From Baylisascaris procyonis (taxonomy: Eukaryota; Nematoda; Chromadorea; Rhabditida; Ascarididae), in contig JAZARR010000159.1 in the NCBI GenBank assembly GCA_037389465.1, forward strand, positions 5,238,501 to 5,302,500: 64,000 bases of DNA, in the 5' to 3' direction. The position numbers were made by a program, and so were the translations under genes. Below the pieces are notes generated by a model, which was not told the origin of the DNA, did not search any database, and worked only from the letters and a program-made list of their open reading frames with translations. Of this stretch, positions 49,801 to 61,826 are shown in pieces. Position 1 is the stretch's first letter. Every line of letters begins with the position of its first letter.

Positions 49801-50748
49801 TTAAAGCTTTGAGAACCCTCCATCCCACCCCTCCCTAAAAATTACGGCCTACAAAAATCTTTAGAAGGCGCAAAAACTCCACGCCCGAAGTTTGTGTGCC
49901 TCCTATTTCGGGCACCTATGATGAAATAAAGAATTTTGTTAACAGCATTAAAAAGAATCGTATCTTCTTTTGTTTATTAGCCTTGCGAAAATCGATTCTG
50001 CAGTGCACAACCTCACCAACGTGACGATGTAGCAGTCCTTTCTATTCATTCCCCTCACACAGTGGAGACCCTCAGTGTGCGAGCAGTTAATGCTCTCTGG
50101 CACTCTTGTAGAGGCGGAGGACAAAAAAAGCGGAAAAAAGCCAAATATGCGTTTAAAAGAGGTAGGAAACGAATGATTATTAATTTATCTTCATCAGGAC
50201 ACATGCTAACAGTGGAGTGCAAACGCAAGCTTTGAGAATAGCGCTGCCAACAGCGTCATAACAGCCAATAATTTTCACTGCACTCAGAAATGAAATATTG
50301 TTTACGTGAACGCAGTGGTATCTAGAATTGAACATTCAGCTAGTTTGAACAACAGTGCAACAGACATTGAAGCTCCGAAGATTGCGGCTTTCTGATTTTC
50401 CCAAAAAAAGCTGAAGTTACCTCCACGTGTGCAATAGAAGAAAAGCCATGAGAATCTGGAAGCAATTTCACTTGTGTGCTGCCTTTAAGTCACATGCCCT
50501 TAGCTATTATATTAAATCGTATTTATTTCTTTCGCAGTCAGAAAGGTTGAGATGATGTCAAAATGTTTCAAGCGATGAAAGGATGAAGGAAAGCCAAAAT
50601 GTTCCAGAAGCCAAAGAAGAAGGAAAATATTTATTGCAATAATTGAAAAATCGTTGCAAAACAGTACTTATATGAAATAAAAGTGAACATCGGATTTTAA
50701 AAGTGAAGAAAACAGGTAATTTAGCCACATAAATGTTTGTTCTCTTCA
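43801..50748. other. AT-rich region with no recognised gene
   Basis: Many short open frames occur, none with convincing splice sites, motif or composition. I found no tRNA or transposon ends. Introns of a large gene cannot be excluded. Confidence 0.4.
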
Positions 50749-50749
50749 G

Positions 50750-51011
50750 TAGATGCCTTCAGAAATAATGAGCATTTTTCATATTTATGGACTGTTTCAG
50801 GAATCTCTTTCGCTTGGATAACGCTTTTGCATTGGCTTGCAAATTTGTGCTTAATTGTCATCGCTCCTCTTAAAAGAAAAAAGGGGATTGTCACTCAATC
50901 ATCGAGCATTCCAAATCAAAGCGAATGTATTATTACAGCAACGCACTTAAATTCTGTCTATCGTTTCGACACAAAACGGAGCAGTCAGCTATTCAATGCG
51001 TATAGTGGAAG
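50750..51011 (+). CDS. Possible exon with one membrane segment, gene unknown
   Basis: Acceptor TCTTCAG at 50743-50749 (or CTGTTTCAG ending at 50800) and donor GTGAGT at 51012 flank an open stretch. It encodes FSYLWTVSGISFAW followed by a strongly hydrophobic run ending LCLIVIAPL, then the basic cluster KRKKG and a polar tail. The pattern suits the last membrane segment of a four-pass protein with a cytoplasmic end, but I cannot name a family. No partner exon with matching phase was found. Confidence 0.35.
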
Positions 51012-53060
51012 GTGAGTCGTTTGTTAGTCCAAGCCTACAAAAACTGACTGCAAAGGAAACAAATTTTCGTTTATCAAAAAATTGTTTCCTATTTATTTGA
51101 TGAGTAGTACTTTTCACTCTCACTGAGCATCTCATTCATCGCAGCGAAATGAAAAATTCAATGAAAAGGTTATTAATGATTGATATTCGCTATGCGGCAC
51201 AACGTGTGAAGGTGATATATGGGAATGATTCCGAAGGAAGATTCATTTGAGTCGAAATTTCCACGTCGATTGAGATATTCCACATTAAGTTTCACACAAA
51301 AACACAAACGAAGGAGAGCAATTGATTGATTTCCTGCGATAATATTTAATTGCAAATAGCGTTTATACTGACGAATTGATATTAAGCGATTTTTTCACAT
51401 AATGCGCTGTGTTTTAACGTCTATGATTAAATGTGTCCGTATTGATTTATTAGCATATTTAATTCGTACATTAGTTTGTGTGTAATTTTCACATGATTTT
51501 TTGTTTGATATAATGCTTACAGACGATGCGAATTGAAAAGAAAAAAGAAACAAAACAAAAGGTTGTGATTACAGTGCTATCGATAAATTTTCCTCTCGAT
51601 AGCGAACTTAACAATGAGAACTATCAGCGAATAAATAGGTTGTCTCATAATTTATATTTTTAACTAAGAAACCCTTTAGTGATACGATTATTTGTGGAAA
51701 AATAAGATCGACGTGCAAAAGCGCTACGTTATGGGTGGTTTTTTTCTTGCAATTTCGCACCTCATCGCTTCTCATTTATCTCCATAAACAATTGATGCAA
51801 ATCTTCGTGCAAGCACAAGTTGTATGCAATGCATGACATTTATACTGGGAGCATAATGAACGTAATCATATTTATGAATTTATCGCTTCAACATAGAAAA
51901 CAACAATTAAAGCTTAACTCGTAATAGATAGCGCAATTAAATTTGCACTTTAGATAAGAAATATGTCATTTGTTTGCACCTTTATGAGACTATTGCAGAG
52001 ATAGCATTTTTGAAATATCGAACAACAGAGAGAAAACGCCAACAAAGAAACATTTCGAAAGTACTCTTCGAATGTCAATGATATTGTTTTATTTTTTTCT
52101 TTCTTTCTTTATTTATTTATTCATCTTTTTGCAAATTGCGATGAGTTATAGGTATACGAACGATTCTACAGGTGTGATTGCATTTTTGAGCATAATGGAA
52201 AGTAATATTGCTGTAGGCAAGCACTCTAGTATGCTCTGATAGCTAATATAGGCATAAAAGCCCTTTTCAATTGTAGACCAATATTTGAGATGATTCAAGT
52301 GCGCTTTGCGCAGTTTTGCGGTCTTTTATATATTTTCTAAAAATGCATTTTAAACATGTCGTTCTGCGAGGGAAAGCTAAGTCGGTGCTTCCTATCTTTG
52401 AACGCCATCTGAACAGAACTACTTAGCGCTTTCAAATGGATCAACTGGTTTATTATGCGAAAGGAGAACGGGAAAATGGCGAAAAGCCGAGGTGGGCAGA
52501 TGTGGTGAAAAGTTGGGGAGCAGATAGAAGCGAGAATGAAATAGGTTGCAGGAAGTGAAGGGACGTAAAGAGCGATGAAGCTAGCGTACGACAACGCTAA
52601 CTTTGACTATGTGAAGTTGCAGCCTCAGCGTTTTTTGGACTCGAGATGGCGAAATTTGTGTTGTTCTATTTCCATATGAATGCGATGAAGACGGATTGGT
52701 TGCACCATTCATTTGTATTCCAATGTTGCATTTGTTAATTTTTTTATCTTCGTAACTTATCACTTGCTCCTCTGATTTTTTTATTTAACCAGTTTTTTTA
52801 ATCCTCAGTTCGTAATGGCGCTTTTAGGAGTTTCTCGTTGTACTGTTTATATCAGAAAGTTCATCTCTTTCCCACTAAAATAATGAATCATTTGCTTATC
52901 GACAGAAAAGTTTCTAGGCGAAAATGTTTTGCACTCTATGCACCGAGAACTGTCGTTATGCGTGTGTCTGTCTTCCAAAACGAAATAGAGACAGTGCGAG
53001 GAAGACATAAAGATTCCTTTGCATATTTAGTTGAAAACTGAGACATATTTCGTTGGATAC

Positions 53061-53061
<1 letters not shown>

Positions 53062-53100
<39 letters not shown>
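53062..53100. repeat. (AT)n microsatellite
   Basis: About 15 to 18 TA dinucleotides, interrupted by one G near the right end. Confidence 0.9.
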
Positions 53101-53552
53101 CATTTTTAAAGACAATACTCACGCAGAGTGGTACATAAAATGACACATAATGTATAAATATGAAAACACATTAATTAGCACCTTGTCGTCAGAAAGTTAC
53201 GGGGTATGTAATTACGATTATGCATGGTGGAAGATCATCAGAACACGGTTAAAAATACTATGAACAATATCGAGTTTTTGTTGTGCGCACAAAAGGACAT
53301 TAAAAAGAGCACATCTCGCGAAAAATTCGCTTTCATCGTTCCCACCGTATGAAAGGCAGCGCATTCAGTACCCGTTCGTAAGCTAGTGGGACAGGAATGG
53401 AGGTGATCGGAGCTCGCCGAACTAAGTCACAAAACCTAGCACTCGCTCGAAAGTTACATTTCCTTCCACTAAATCATAAGTGCTCACCTTTTACAACTAA
53501 TATTTCTCGGACACTTACCCATGATGCAAAGAAGTGGGTAATCTTCACGTAA

Positions 53553-53681
53553 TTATTTCTGCCATTCTGCATAGATTGGTATTGTGGAAATTTTCCCTGT
53601 GGTAAATGGAGAGTGGAACATCGCTAAGATGGGGCTTGCAGGAACACCGTAGGCGGGGGTTATAACTGGTTTTGCAGAGCT
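53553..53681 (-). CDS. Possible 3' terminal exon, gene unknown
   Basis: On the minus strand a CTTTTTTCAG acceptor is followed by 42 codons and a stop. The peptide contains KPVITPAYGVPASPILAMF, rich in Pro, Ala and Ile, and looks coding. The frame also stays open upstream to 53921, so the acceptor is not required. A second frame is open as well, which weakens the call. No domain is recognised. Confidence 0.25.
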   Translation of the reverse strand, partial: SSAKPVITPAYGVPASPILAMFHSPFTTGKISTIPIYAEWQK

Positions 53682-54303
53682 CTGAAAAAAGAAAGCAACT
53701 AACGACTGGAAGATCCGACTTTGGAAGACACAGCCAAATTGAAAAGAGCAGATGCAATGCTGTATGTTTCCTTGAGACATCGTTTGCGTTATGTTGGAGT
53801 GTTTTTTCACGCTGTGATGGATAGGAATGGCGGTGAGCCTGACATTTTCAAGTGCAACATAAATGCGAACGATGAAGGCGCACTGCAATGATCCAGCGAT
53901 CTCATATGAATCAGCAATCATTTTATGAAGCCCTCCGGGCGGTCATCGTTGTGTCCCATATTTTTTAAAATTTCATTCGATTTTCACTTATGTCGTTCGT
54001 GGTTGTTGAAGACGAGCGTACATTGAACGGAGAGGGCTATGCATATAGATGCTTATAAATTTCCATATCTCTACGAAGAAGCATATTTTCTATTAGGATG
54101 CGTTTATTGAGTAAGAGAGGGGAAGTAGAATGGGGATAATTTCAACAATGTTCGCGGAAGGGTGTACCGTTAAGGTATTCCAAGATGATTATGCTGCTTT
54201 TTTTCTGAAATAAGCAAATGCTTATCCACCCGCACCAGACACGTACTTCAAGGCATTGTTTTTATTAATTCCTTTAGAACCGTTGCTTTTGAGAGGATTA
54301 CAG

Positions 54304-54435
54304 TTGAAAGAATGCTTATATATTTGAGCACCGTCAAAGCGGGGCGTGCATTCAAAGGAGAGGAGATTTATGTAGACTGCAGGGGCTTACTCTATGGCTT
54401 TATACTGTGTTCCATTTTTCTTTTTATGTTGTTTA
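54304..54435 (+). CDS. Possible exon with a membrane segment
   Basis: An acceptor TTACAG and a donor GTGAGT bound a frame encoding GEEIYVDCRGLLYG followed by FILCSIFLFMLF, a likely membrane span. Its phase does not join to the possible exon at 50750-51011 directly. It may be chance. Confidence 0.2.
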
Positions 54436-57400
54436 GTGAGTGTTCCTTACGTGCATCAGATATTAAGCGCCCTTACCATGTACTTCTTACAGTAGAAATT
54501 CGCAAGAGAAGAGAACCATGCATGGTTGGCGGTGTGGTGGGGTAAGAGAATAAGAAAGGAGGCTAGGGGGAGGGGGGAAGGTGGGTAAGTGACAAGTGAA
54601 GGTATTCCCCCACATCACAGAAGATAGTGTGCTAGCCTCTCAGAATTTAATTTAGGGCATCGAATAGCACACTTCACCTTAATTTGTACGCGTTCAGTAG
54701 CAAGTTTTAGCTCACCTTTAACGCTGTTCATGCTGCAGTCTGCGTATAGTTTTGCAAGAGGGCCGATTTATTAATTTCTATGTACGAAACCTTTACATAA
54801 TCTTGTAATATGAAGGCTCAATGTACAAAAGTAGGCTGGACTAGCCCATTTGAGGGCTTTATAAGTTTCACCTTCGCATTCTGTGCTATGTCACTGCTGT
54901 TTGACTGAATTTTGTTCCGGTCGGTCGGTTTGTCTGCCCTTGGAATACACTAAACCAAAATTCCTCATATCTACATTTTCGATTGCACAGTGCTCAAATG
55001 AAGATAATGACGCTGTTTAACCGTTGCCGCTGCCCTACTTCACTCTCCTCAATGGTTAAGCACACCGTCGCATAATCAAATAGCACCAGCGAGGAATAAC
55101 GTCCCTGAAAGTGCTGCTAAAGGAGGAAATGATCAGGAATGCTGCCAAAGGTAAGTGCGCAGGTAAGACGATGCACATTTTTGTTTCGTTTACCCTCATG
55201 TGGAACCCAGCCCTGAGGAAAATCTACCTACTAATTTGATTTTCTCCTATTTCAGCGCTGCTTGAGAAGTCTCGGTGAGGTAGCGATCTTAGCAAAGAGA
55301 TCATGAGAAAAAAGTCGCAGTTCGAGGCCAGTTAGGGCCATGGTAGAAGCTGAAACAACATCACGCCGCATGCGTTCAAGCACCCGCATTCAATTTTCAT
55401 GCAATCCTTTCTTTATCTCTTTTTCGACTGCAAACTTAATAGCTCAGTTACCCTTCAAAATACTGCTAAAGCGCAAATAAAGACAGACTGAGCCGAAAAT
55501 TGACCTACGATCGAGCGGCCTAATCAAGTTAGGCTAGGGACAGGATGGGCGAATTCCGAGCATATTTTTTCTGGCTGGCTAAACCAACAAACTTCAACGC
55601 TCATTTGGCGGATAAAGACCGTCACTTCTGTCTCAAAAAGTGCTGATAACATATTGTACTCGACAATGTGTTAAACGAAGCAAAAAATTGAGAGGTATCG
55701 TACAGGGCAGGGTACAGCGTGCTCTTATAGAGAACAGTTCAAAGCACGGTAGAAATCTCGCTCGAGCATTGGGGTAGAAGTTGTGACACTTCCTCCACCA
55801 TATCGTTGCTACATTGCTGCGAAGTTTTGACATTTCAGACAGCTTTTTAAGAAGGGTGATGCTTGATCTCGTTGGCGAAATCCCTTGCTGGCTTGACTCT
55901 CAAGACCGAGTTTCATAGTCACAGCTGCATAACAAAGGCCGTGTGGTTTGAAATTTCGGGCGATCTTAGAAAACTAAACTACTGCCTGTTCAAATATGAG
56001 ACGCATTTGTTTTCACTACAGTGGGATCAACTGCTAGCCCGTTCAAGAAGCGAAACCCACAGAAGAAAGCGGATTCTCGATGCACACAGTCGGCTTGATT
56101 TATTCCAGTATATATGAAAGAAAAATATCCATCTCCGGCTAGATTCGATATCGAGGATTTAGTTGCTGATAAGTAGGAAAGTTTAGAAGTTGAACGATAG
56201 GAAAAGAGGTTCTCATTCAAATACCGAATCAAATAATGCGCTCCAATATTCAAATGCAATTGTCAGTTCAATCGCTATGGTGGATCATTAGACCGAAAGA
56301 AAAGTGGAAGCTAACGAAGAGACACAAGCGCTTCTAAGGGATTTTTTTTCCTGCAAAAAAAAAGCGAAACAAGGAGCATAAAAAAGAACGGAGTAATGAG
56401 ATGCGCTAGTTTGCGTTTGGCGTTTGTATGCAATACAATGATGCATGATTTATATTTCATCTCCGCTCATGCATATTATAATCAATGTGTACGAGATGAA
56501 GCGATTTTTATAAACGTATGGTTCGCGCAAATATGACTTGATTCGCTCACTGCAACAGTGACCTTTTTTTCTTTTAAAATATGACTTGGTATTCGCTGAG
56601 CATTAGTTCTGGCCTAATGGAGAATTTCATCGCGAAAAATTGTTCTCTGAAAACCGAAAGCAAAAGGTTTATTAATTGCCGATTATGGTAACGAAGGTAA
56701 CAGAAGCTGCCATTCCAATTTAACAAGTCAAAAGTTGCTTACTAATATGAGGTTGGTGCGTGATGAAAAATATTTTATGCAGAACAAGATGAGCGAAATT
56801 TATAGGAATTTTTTTGCTGCGCTTAAAATCAACAATGGTAGGAGCGATCACATTGACAGACGACATTCTAGAATTGGACAATACAACTGAGATGGCATCT
56901 TTGTTCATTGTGCATTCATAAGGAGGCGAACTTTTTTCAACGAGCATTTTCTATAATCCACATTCGCGATGTCTGCGGAAGTATTTTTCGTCTTTGTAGC
57001 AATGCAGATTATTTCACTTGTTATTCCTTTTTAGCACATTAGCTTAGAACCATTGACTTCGAGAGGTAAACGGTAATTTATGAAACAGCGCGATTTTACA
57101 TCTAAATGCAGTTAATTTCATATAATTGCACACCGGAAAACAAAACGCAGTCATATAACTCAAACGCGTCAACAGTATGTTTTTGGAATAGAAAGTTGTT
57201 GACATATTTACTCGATCTTTGATTAAAATCACTGCTCGCCAATCTATGCTAAGCTGCTCTACTTTGCATCAAGATTATTTGGTTCTTCCTGCTCATTTAT
57301 GTATATATTCAATCTATTTACTTAAACAGGCCACACATAATTTTAGCCATCAATTAATAGCGAAAGAGAATATCAGTTAGTGCAATTGCGTGAATACTCA

Positions 57401-57504
57401 AAAAATCCTGTTTACATCGACGCTTTCAAAAAAAATTTTTTTCGATATTTGTTGCGGAAGTATATGTATATGAAGGAGAATCCATGGGAGCTTTGAGTAC
57501 GCAC

Positions 57505-57594
57505 CGTGAAAAGTATACGCCGTCTTCTATTTCGGCGACCAATTTAGGTCTGCTTTTTCTAGCAAATGAAGGATTGCAAGTCGCACAAGCTATG
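57505..57594 (-). CDS. Possible internal exon, gene unknown
   Basis: On the minus strand the stretch lies between TTGTTTCAG and GTGCGT. It encodes RPKLVAEIEDGVYFSR after a short Cys-containing start (ACATCNPSF). Only this frame is open throughout, starting after one base and ending after two. No neighbour with fitting phase was found. Confidence 0.3.
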
Positions 57595-59388
57595 CTGAAA
57601 CAAGTTCTATATGAACCCATATTTTAGGATGAATTAGTGAGAGAGAAAGCGAAAAATATTCTGTATTTTCACTAGCCACTGAAAGATACTTGTTTAGCTT
57701 GAAAAACACATCTCTTAGCTCATCCGTAAACTAAAACCTTGCTCATTTGCAATTAATCTTAACCAAAAAGAGGGAGGAGAAGAGCGCATATTTTAATCAT
57801 TTTTGCTTCCTATCGCATTGTTGAGAAATAATGAAATTCGTGGATATGTCGCTTTCAGGTCACAAAGTGACAAGGAGCTACTAAGAAACTTATGACGCAG
57901 ACATCTACAGAACATGCATTCTTCCTTCTACTGAGGCCGGAAACTTTAATTGCCGTCATGTTGAGAGTAGAAATAAAAATAAATAGTAAGATAAATCAGT
58001 ACACACTTCGCCATAATTGATATCAATCTTTGAATTGTATTGCCTCAGTACTAGGAATGAAGCTCACATAATACCGAAAACATGAAGCGTGTGAACGACT
58101 CAATAGTGAATACATGTTTTAGGGGACAGGAGTGCAGTGCAGTGACAAACAGCGTTTGAAAACATAAAAATCCTTTATAGTAATGATTGAAAATTTTGCA
58201 TTTTTATGTCGCAATAAGGGAGAAATGCGGCTGAGAAGCAAATGAAAGCACAATAAGCTTTATTAAACGTTGTGATGAGTGATTACAAAAAGGCAAAACT
58301 GCTATAAATACAGCCTATCAAAGTAACATAGGGTAATAATGGTAGTTCACCAATGTCCCCATTAGCGAAGGCCAATATCACTTAGAAGATGATACCCGGG
58401 ATTTAGAAACTCTCAGTAACCATTGAAGAAACCGATACTAATGTGATAGGTAGTTTGATCTCACATAAGAAGATAGAAGTTATAGCCATTCATCAACGAA
58501 CATGTCACTATGCAGAGATTCACAAAAGCTATAAAAATATCGCCACCAGTAAATATACCATCGACTCACTTTCCATCATCTTCTGATCCATTAAATGCTT
58601 ACTTTTTGTCATATCTCAATAGCTATTGAAACGGAAATGTCACTTGCAGGGTTGATGCCTACAATGAATTATTAATCATTTTATTGCATCATCGTATGTT
58701 AAAAATAAGTAAAAATAGCATAGGTCAAGGCGAGGGCACAAAAATTCCTGAGTGATGAGATCTAAATTAGATTGGAAGAAGCTAGCGAGTGGTTCCTGCT
58801 TATGCAGGTTTTTAACGCCAACAATATCGACTGAGGTCGACGTGTGCTTTGAATGCCGTCGAGCGAAAGCGTTCGCTGTCATATTTGATGCAAGTGATAG
58901 GGTTATATGCTAAGTACGTAACATTTGCGCAATGCAACAAGCATCGATGCCATTACGCTCCACAAAAAAATCGTTCCCTTCCGCTCCATTTACAGCAATT
59001 AAATTTCTGTGTATAAAGTCGGGAATATCCGCTCTCGTTTTTTCGAGGCATTTATGTGTTTAAGATAACTGTCAACATTTGATCTTCGATGAATGCGCAT
59101 TAAAATATCTACTTCAAAGGTGTATGATGAATACCGTTTTAGACTAAAATCTCCTCTGCAAATCTAAAATGAGTTTGTGGAAGTGCAATTAACTCTCAAC
59201 AATTTAGACCACCTGTCACCGTAACGCAGCAGTACACATTAGCAGAATAGCAATTATAAATTCCATTAGAATCCGGCTGAGCTTACGGTTTGCAATAGAA
59301 AGGAGAAAAAAATGATGCATCTCAGCATCGGAATGCGACCAAACGAACTGTTTTCGCAAACAAATGATGTGAAATAATTTTCTCTTAC

Positions 59389-59492
59389 TTCTTCTTGTTG
59401 ACTGCTCTCCTCTATAGTTTGTCTCGTCACCAGCTAGAGCACGGCATTCGGGATTTTCGAATAAACAAGACATTTGCTCATCAAACGAAAAG
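59389..59492 (-). CDS. Possible exon, gene unknown
   Basis: On the minus strand a candidate acceptor ACAATAG precedes codons reading SFDEQMSCLFENPECRAL and onward, to donor GTAAGA. The composition is soluble-protein-like with two Cys. Its ending phase does not match the exon-like stretch at 57505-57594. Confidence 0.22.
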
Positions 59493-61614
59493 ACTATTGT
59501 GAACAGGATCAGAACTTTTCAAGAACGATGAAAGCATCACATAAGTATCGTTTTTAATCATTTCCTGCAGAAGTGAAATTAAAAATCCATACAACTTATT
59601 CAGTACATACGAAGGCAGTCTTAAGGATCTGCCAGTAATGAGTGAGCAAAATGAGGTGAATGGAAGCAACCGAATGATTTGTTTTGGCTAAAATGGGCAA
59701 ATTTAATTGCAAGGGCAGTCAGCTGATGATAAACAAGTGAGAACAAGCGTTTCAAGTTCAGCTGCACTAAAGCTGAAAGAAGCGAAAAATTTATTGCGAC
59801 GCTAAAAACAATGTTGGACGCTTCTTGAAAACACATCACGCAAAGTTTAGCGACTGGCTAAATGTTGATTACAACAAGTGAGGAAGGAAGACTTTTCGAA
59901 GATGATGTATATGAAAGATCACATATTACTTGAATATTATTCTACAAAACCACATTTATTTAGTAATTTAACGTGCAGCAACGATTCATTCATTCCCGGA
60001 ATTGTTCTCAGTAGCACATAGAAAAATTTCATAATGTGCCCCAATGTAGATGTAAAATTTTGTATGTTTTGATCAGCACACAGTTTCGATCAACAAAAAC
60101 AATTATTAATATTGCAGCCATTGCAGCCCGTTGTCGCGATCTGATTTTTTTTCCTTGCAATATCTAGAATATAGTTCTCTGAATGCTTTGCGATTTACCC
60201 ACGATCTATAGGTATAGGAAGCAAGGTGGATAATTTTTACTCTATGGCGAAGCAAAGCAACTCAGATATGTGCATAATATTTCTTAGGCAGGCGTTTGTC
60301 GACTGCAAAAGTGCACAGCAATCTATTCGAAATCAGTCAAAGACGCTTAAATGTATTCGAACAAAGCTGCATAATCATCGAGCACCATTGCTGTAGTAAC
60401 CATTTATGTATTGTTGAAGGCAAACAAAGACCCACCAGGTGCGAGGTGTTTTGGGAGTTTGCGCCCTCTTGTTTTTATCTTCAGAGTGAACTCATTATTT
60501 TTGCACCACGAATTGCTTTAATTTGTTAAATAATTTGCTGCCTAAACACAATAACTATAGAAGATGAAAGTAAATGCTGCACAGCGAAACAGCAAAAGGC
60601 TGTGTATGGGCCCGAAGCATTCATGGCAACATGAAACTAAAGAGATTTGCTGCCGCAAAAACCTAGGTACTGATGTTTCGCAAAGGATGTTGCAGAATAT
60701 GCGTCAAACTTGCAATAAATCGTTAATTCCTACGACCAAGAATGAATGAAGAATCAGATGGGATTGAAATTCTTAGCAGGCCTTAAAGGCTGCGATTGTC
60801 CATGTGACGTGGCCACTGCACCAAATGTAGATATCCATAGTGGCAACAGATGTGAACGGAATCGCTAAATGCATGCATTTCAACGAGATTTTGGTTCGGA
60901 GGTATAACAGAATTGAAGGTGGGGCAAGAGATAGGGAAGCTGAATGAAGCGGAAGATACGCGCACTATATACATATTTTTTTCTCGTTGAGGAATTTATT
61001 GGGCTCTCGAGATAGCGTAATATGTCCCGTTCAACTTTATTCTCAAATATCACAAGGCGCCAATTCGCCACTAGCCATATACTAATAAAAAAAGTGTCGA
61101 AATGATGTCAAGGACATGTTTCCATTGAAGATGGCTGAATTCCACCATGAACCATGCGCAATTTGTCATCTTCGAAAGCAAGAGCGCATAACAGACCTGG
61201 CTTGCCCTTTCGTATTTGCGTGCACGAATATCTTTTCGTCGAGAGTATGGAAGCCCCGGTGTGTGGTTTTAGGAACTTATTAATTACCCTTCGGCTGAAT
61301 ACGCAGTTTCCTGGCTCAATCTGGATTGCATGATTTCATGCTGAGGCGAGTGATTGTTAGCTCTGATTTTGATGTTCATGTGGGGTGGCTGTATGGGCCA
61401 AGGATGCATGATTGCTGCGGTCTGGGCTTGTCCAGTCAAATAGTCTTTTGATAATGGACTTGCAATAGAAGAATGTAAGGTAGACCAGGCGCTATAGATG
61501 AAGTGGGAATAGTGAGCCGTACAAGGTAAGTCAGAGAACGTCAAGAGCATACAGGCAGGTCAAACGACTGTCCGACATGTGTCGTGAGGCTAGCCTGAGG
61601 CAGAATCGGGAGGA

Positions 61615-61826
61615 TATAAAAGTGGTTGATGTGCTCATGCCTTCATTCCAGCTGCTAGATTGTTTGCAAGGCCAGATGAGGTTACGTGTGGCCGTGGGAT
61701 CGCGCGAGTGATCGGTGGCAGCGTGAAGTTCATCGGGTCGACTACAGGAGCGTGTCGACGATCGAAACCGTCATTGTGAACGAATCCCCCTATTTGTTTA
61801 TCACCTTATTGTAGAGGTGTAATAAA
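61615..61826 (+). promoter_or_regulatory. TATA box and poly(A) signal in LTR-like spacing (possible solo LTR core)
   Basis: TATAAAAG at 61615-61622 is followed by AATAAA at 61821-61826 in a locally GC-richer segment, as in an LTR. I could not fix both LTR ends: TGTCCGAC at 61570 could be the left end, but no matching CA end with a target duplication is clear. An ordinary promoter or chance are alternatives. Confidence 0.3.

Larger units (their letters stand above)
51012..61560. other. AT-rich region with isolated exon-like stretches only
   Basis: Apart from the low-confidence exons and the (AT)n tract, I see no gene, RNA gene or mobile element. The sequence could be introns and spacers of genes with sparse exons. 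Confidence 0.4.
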
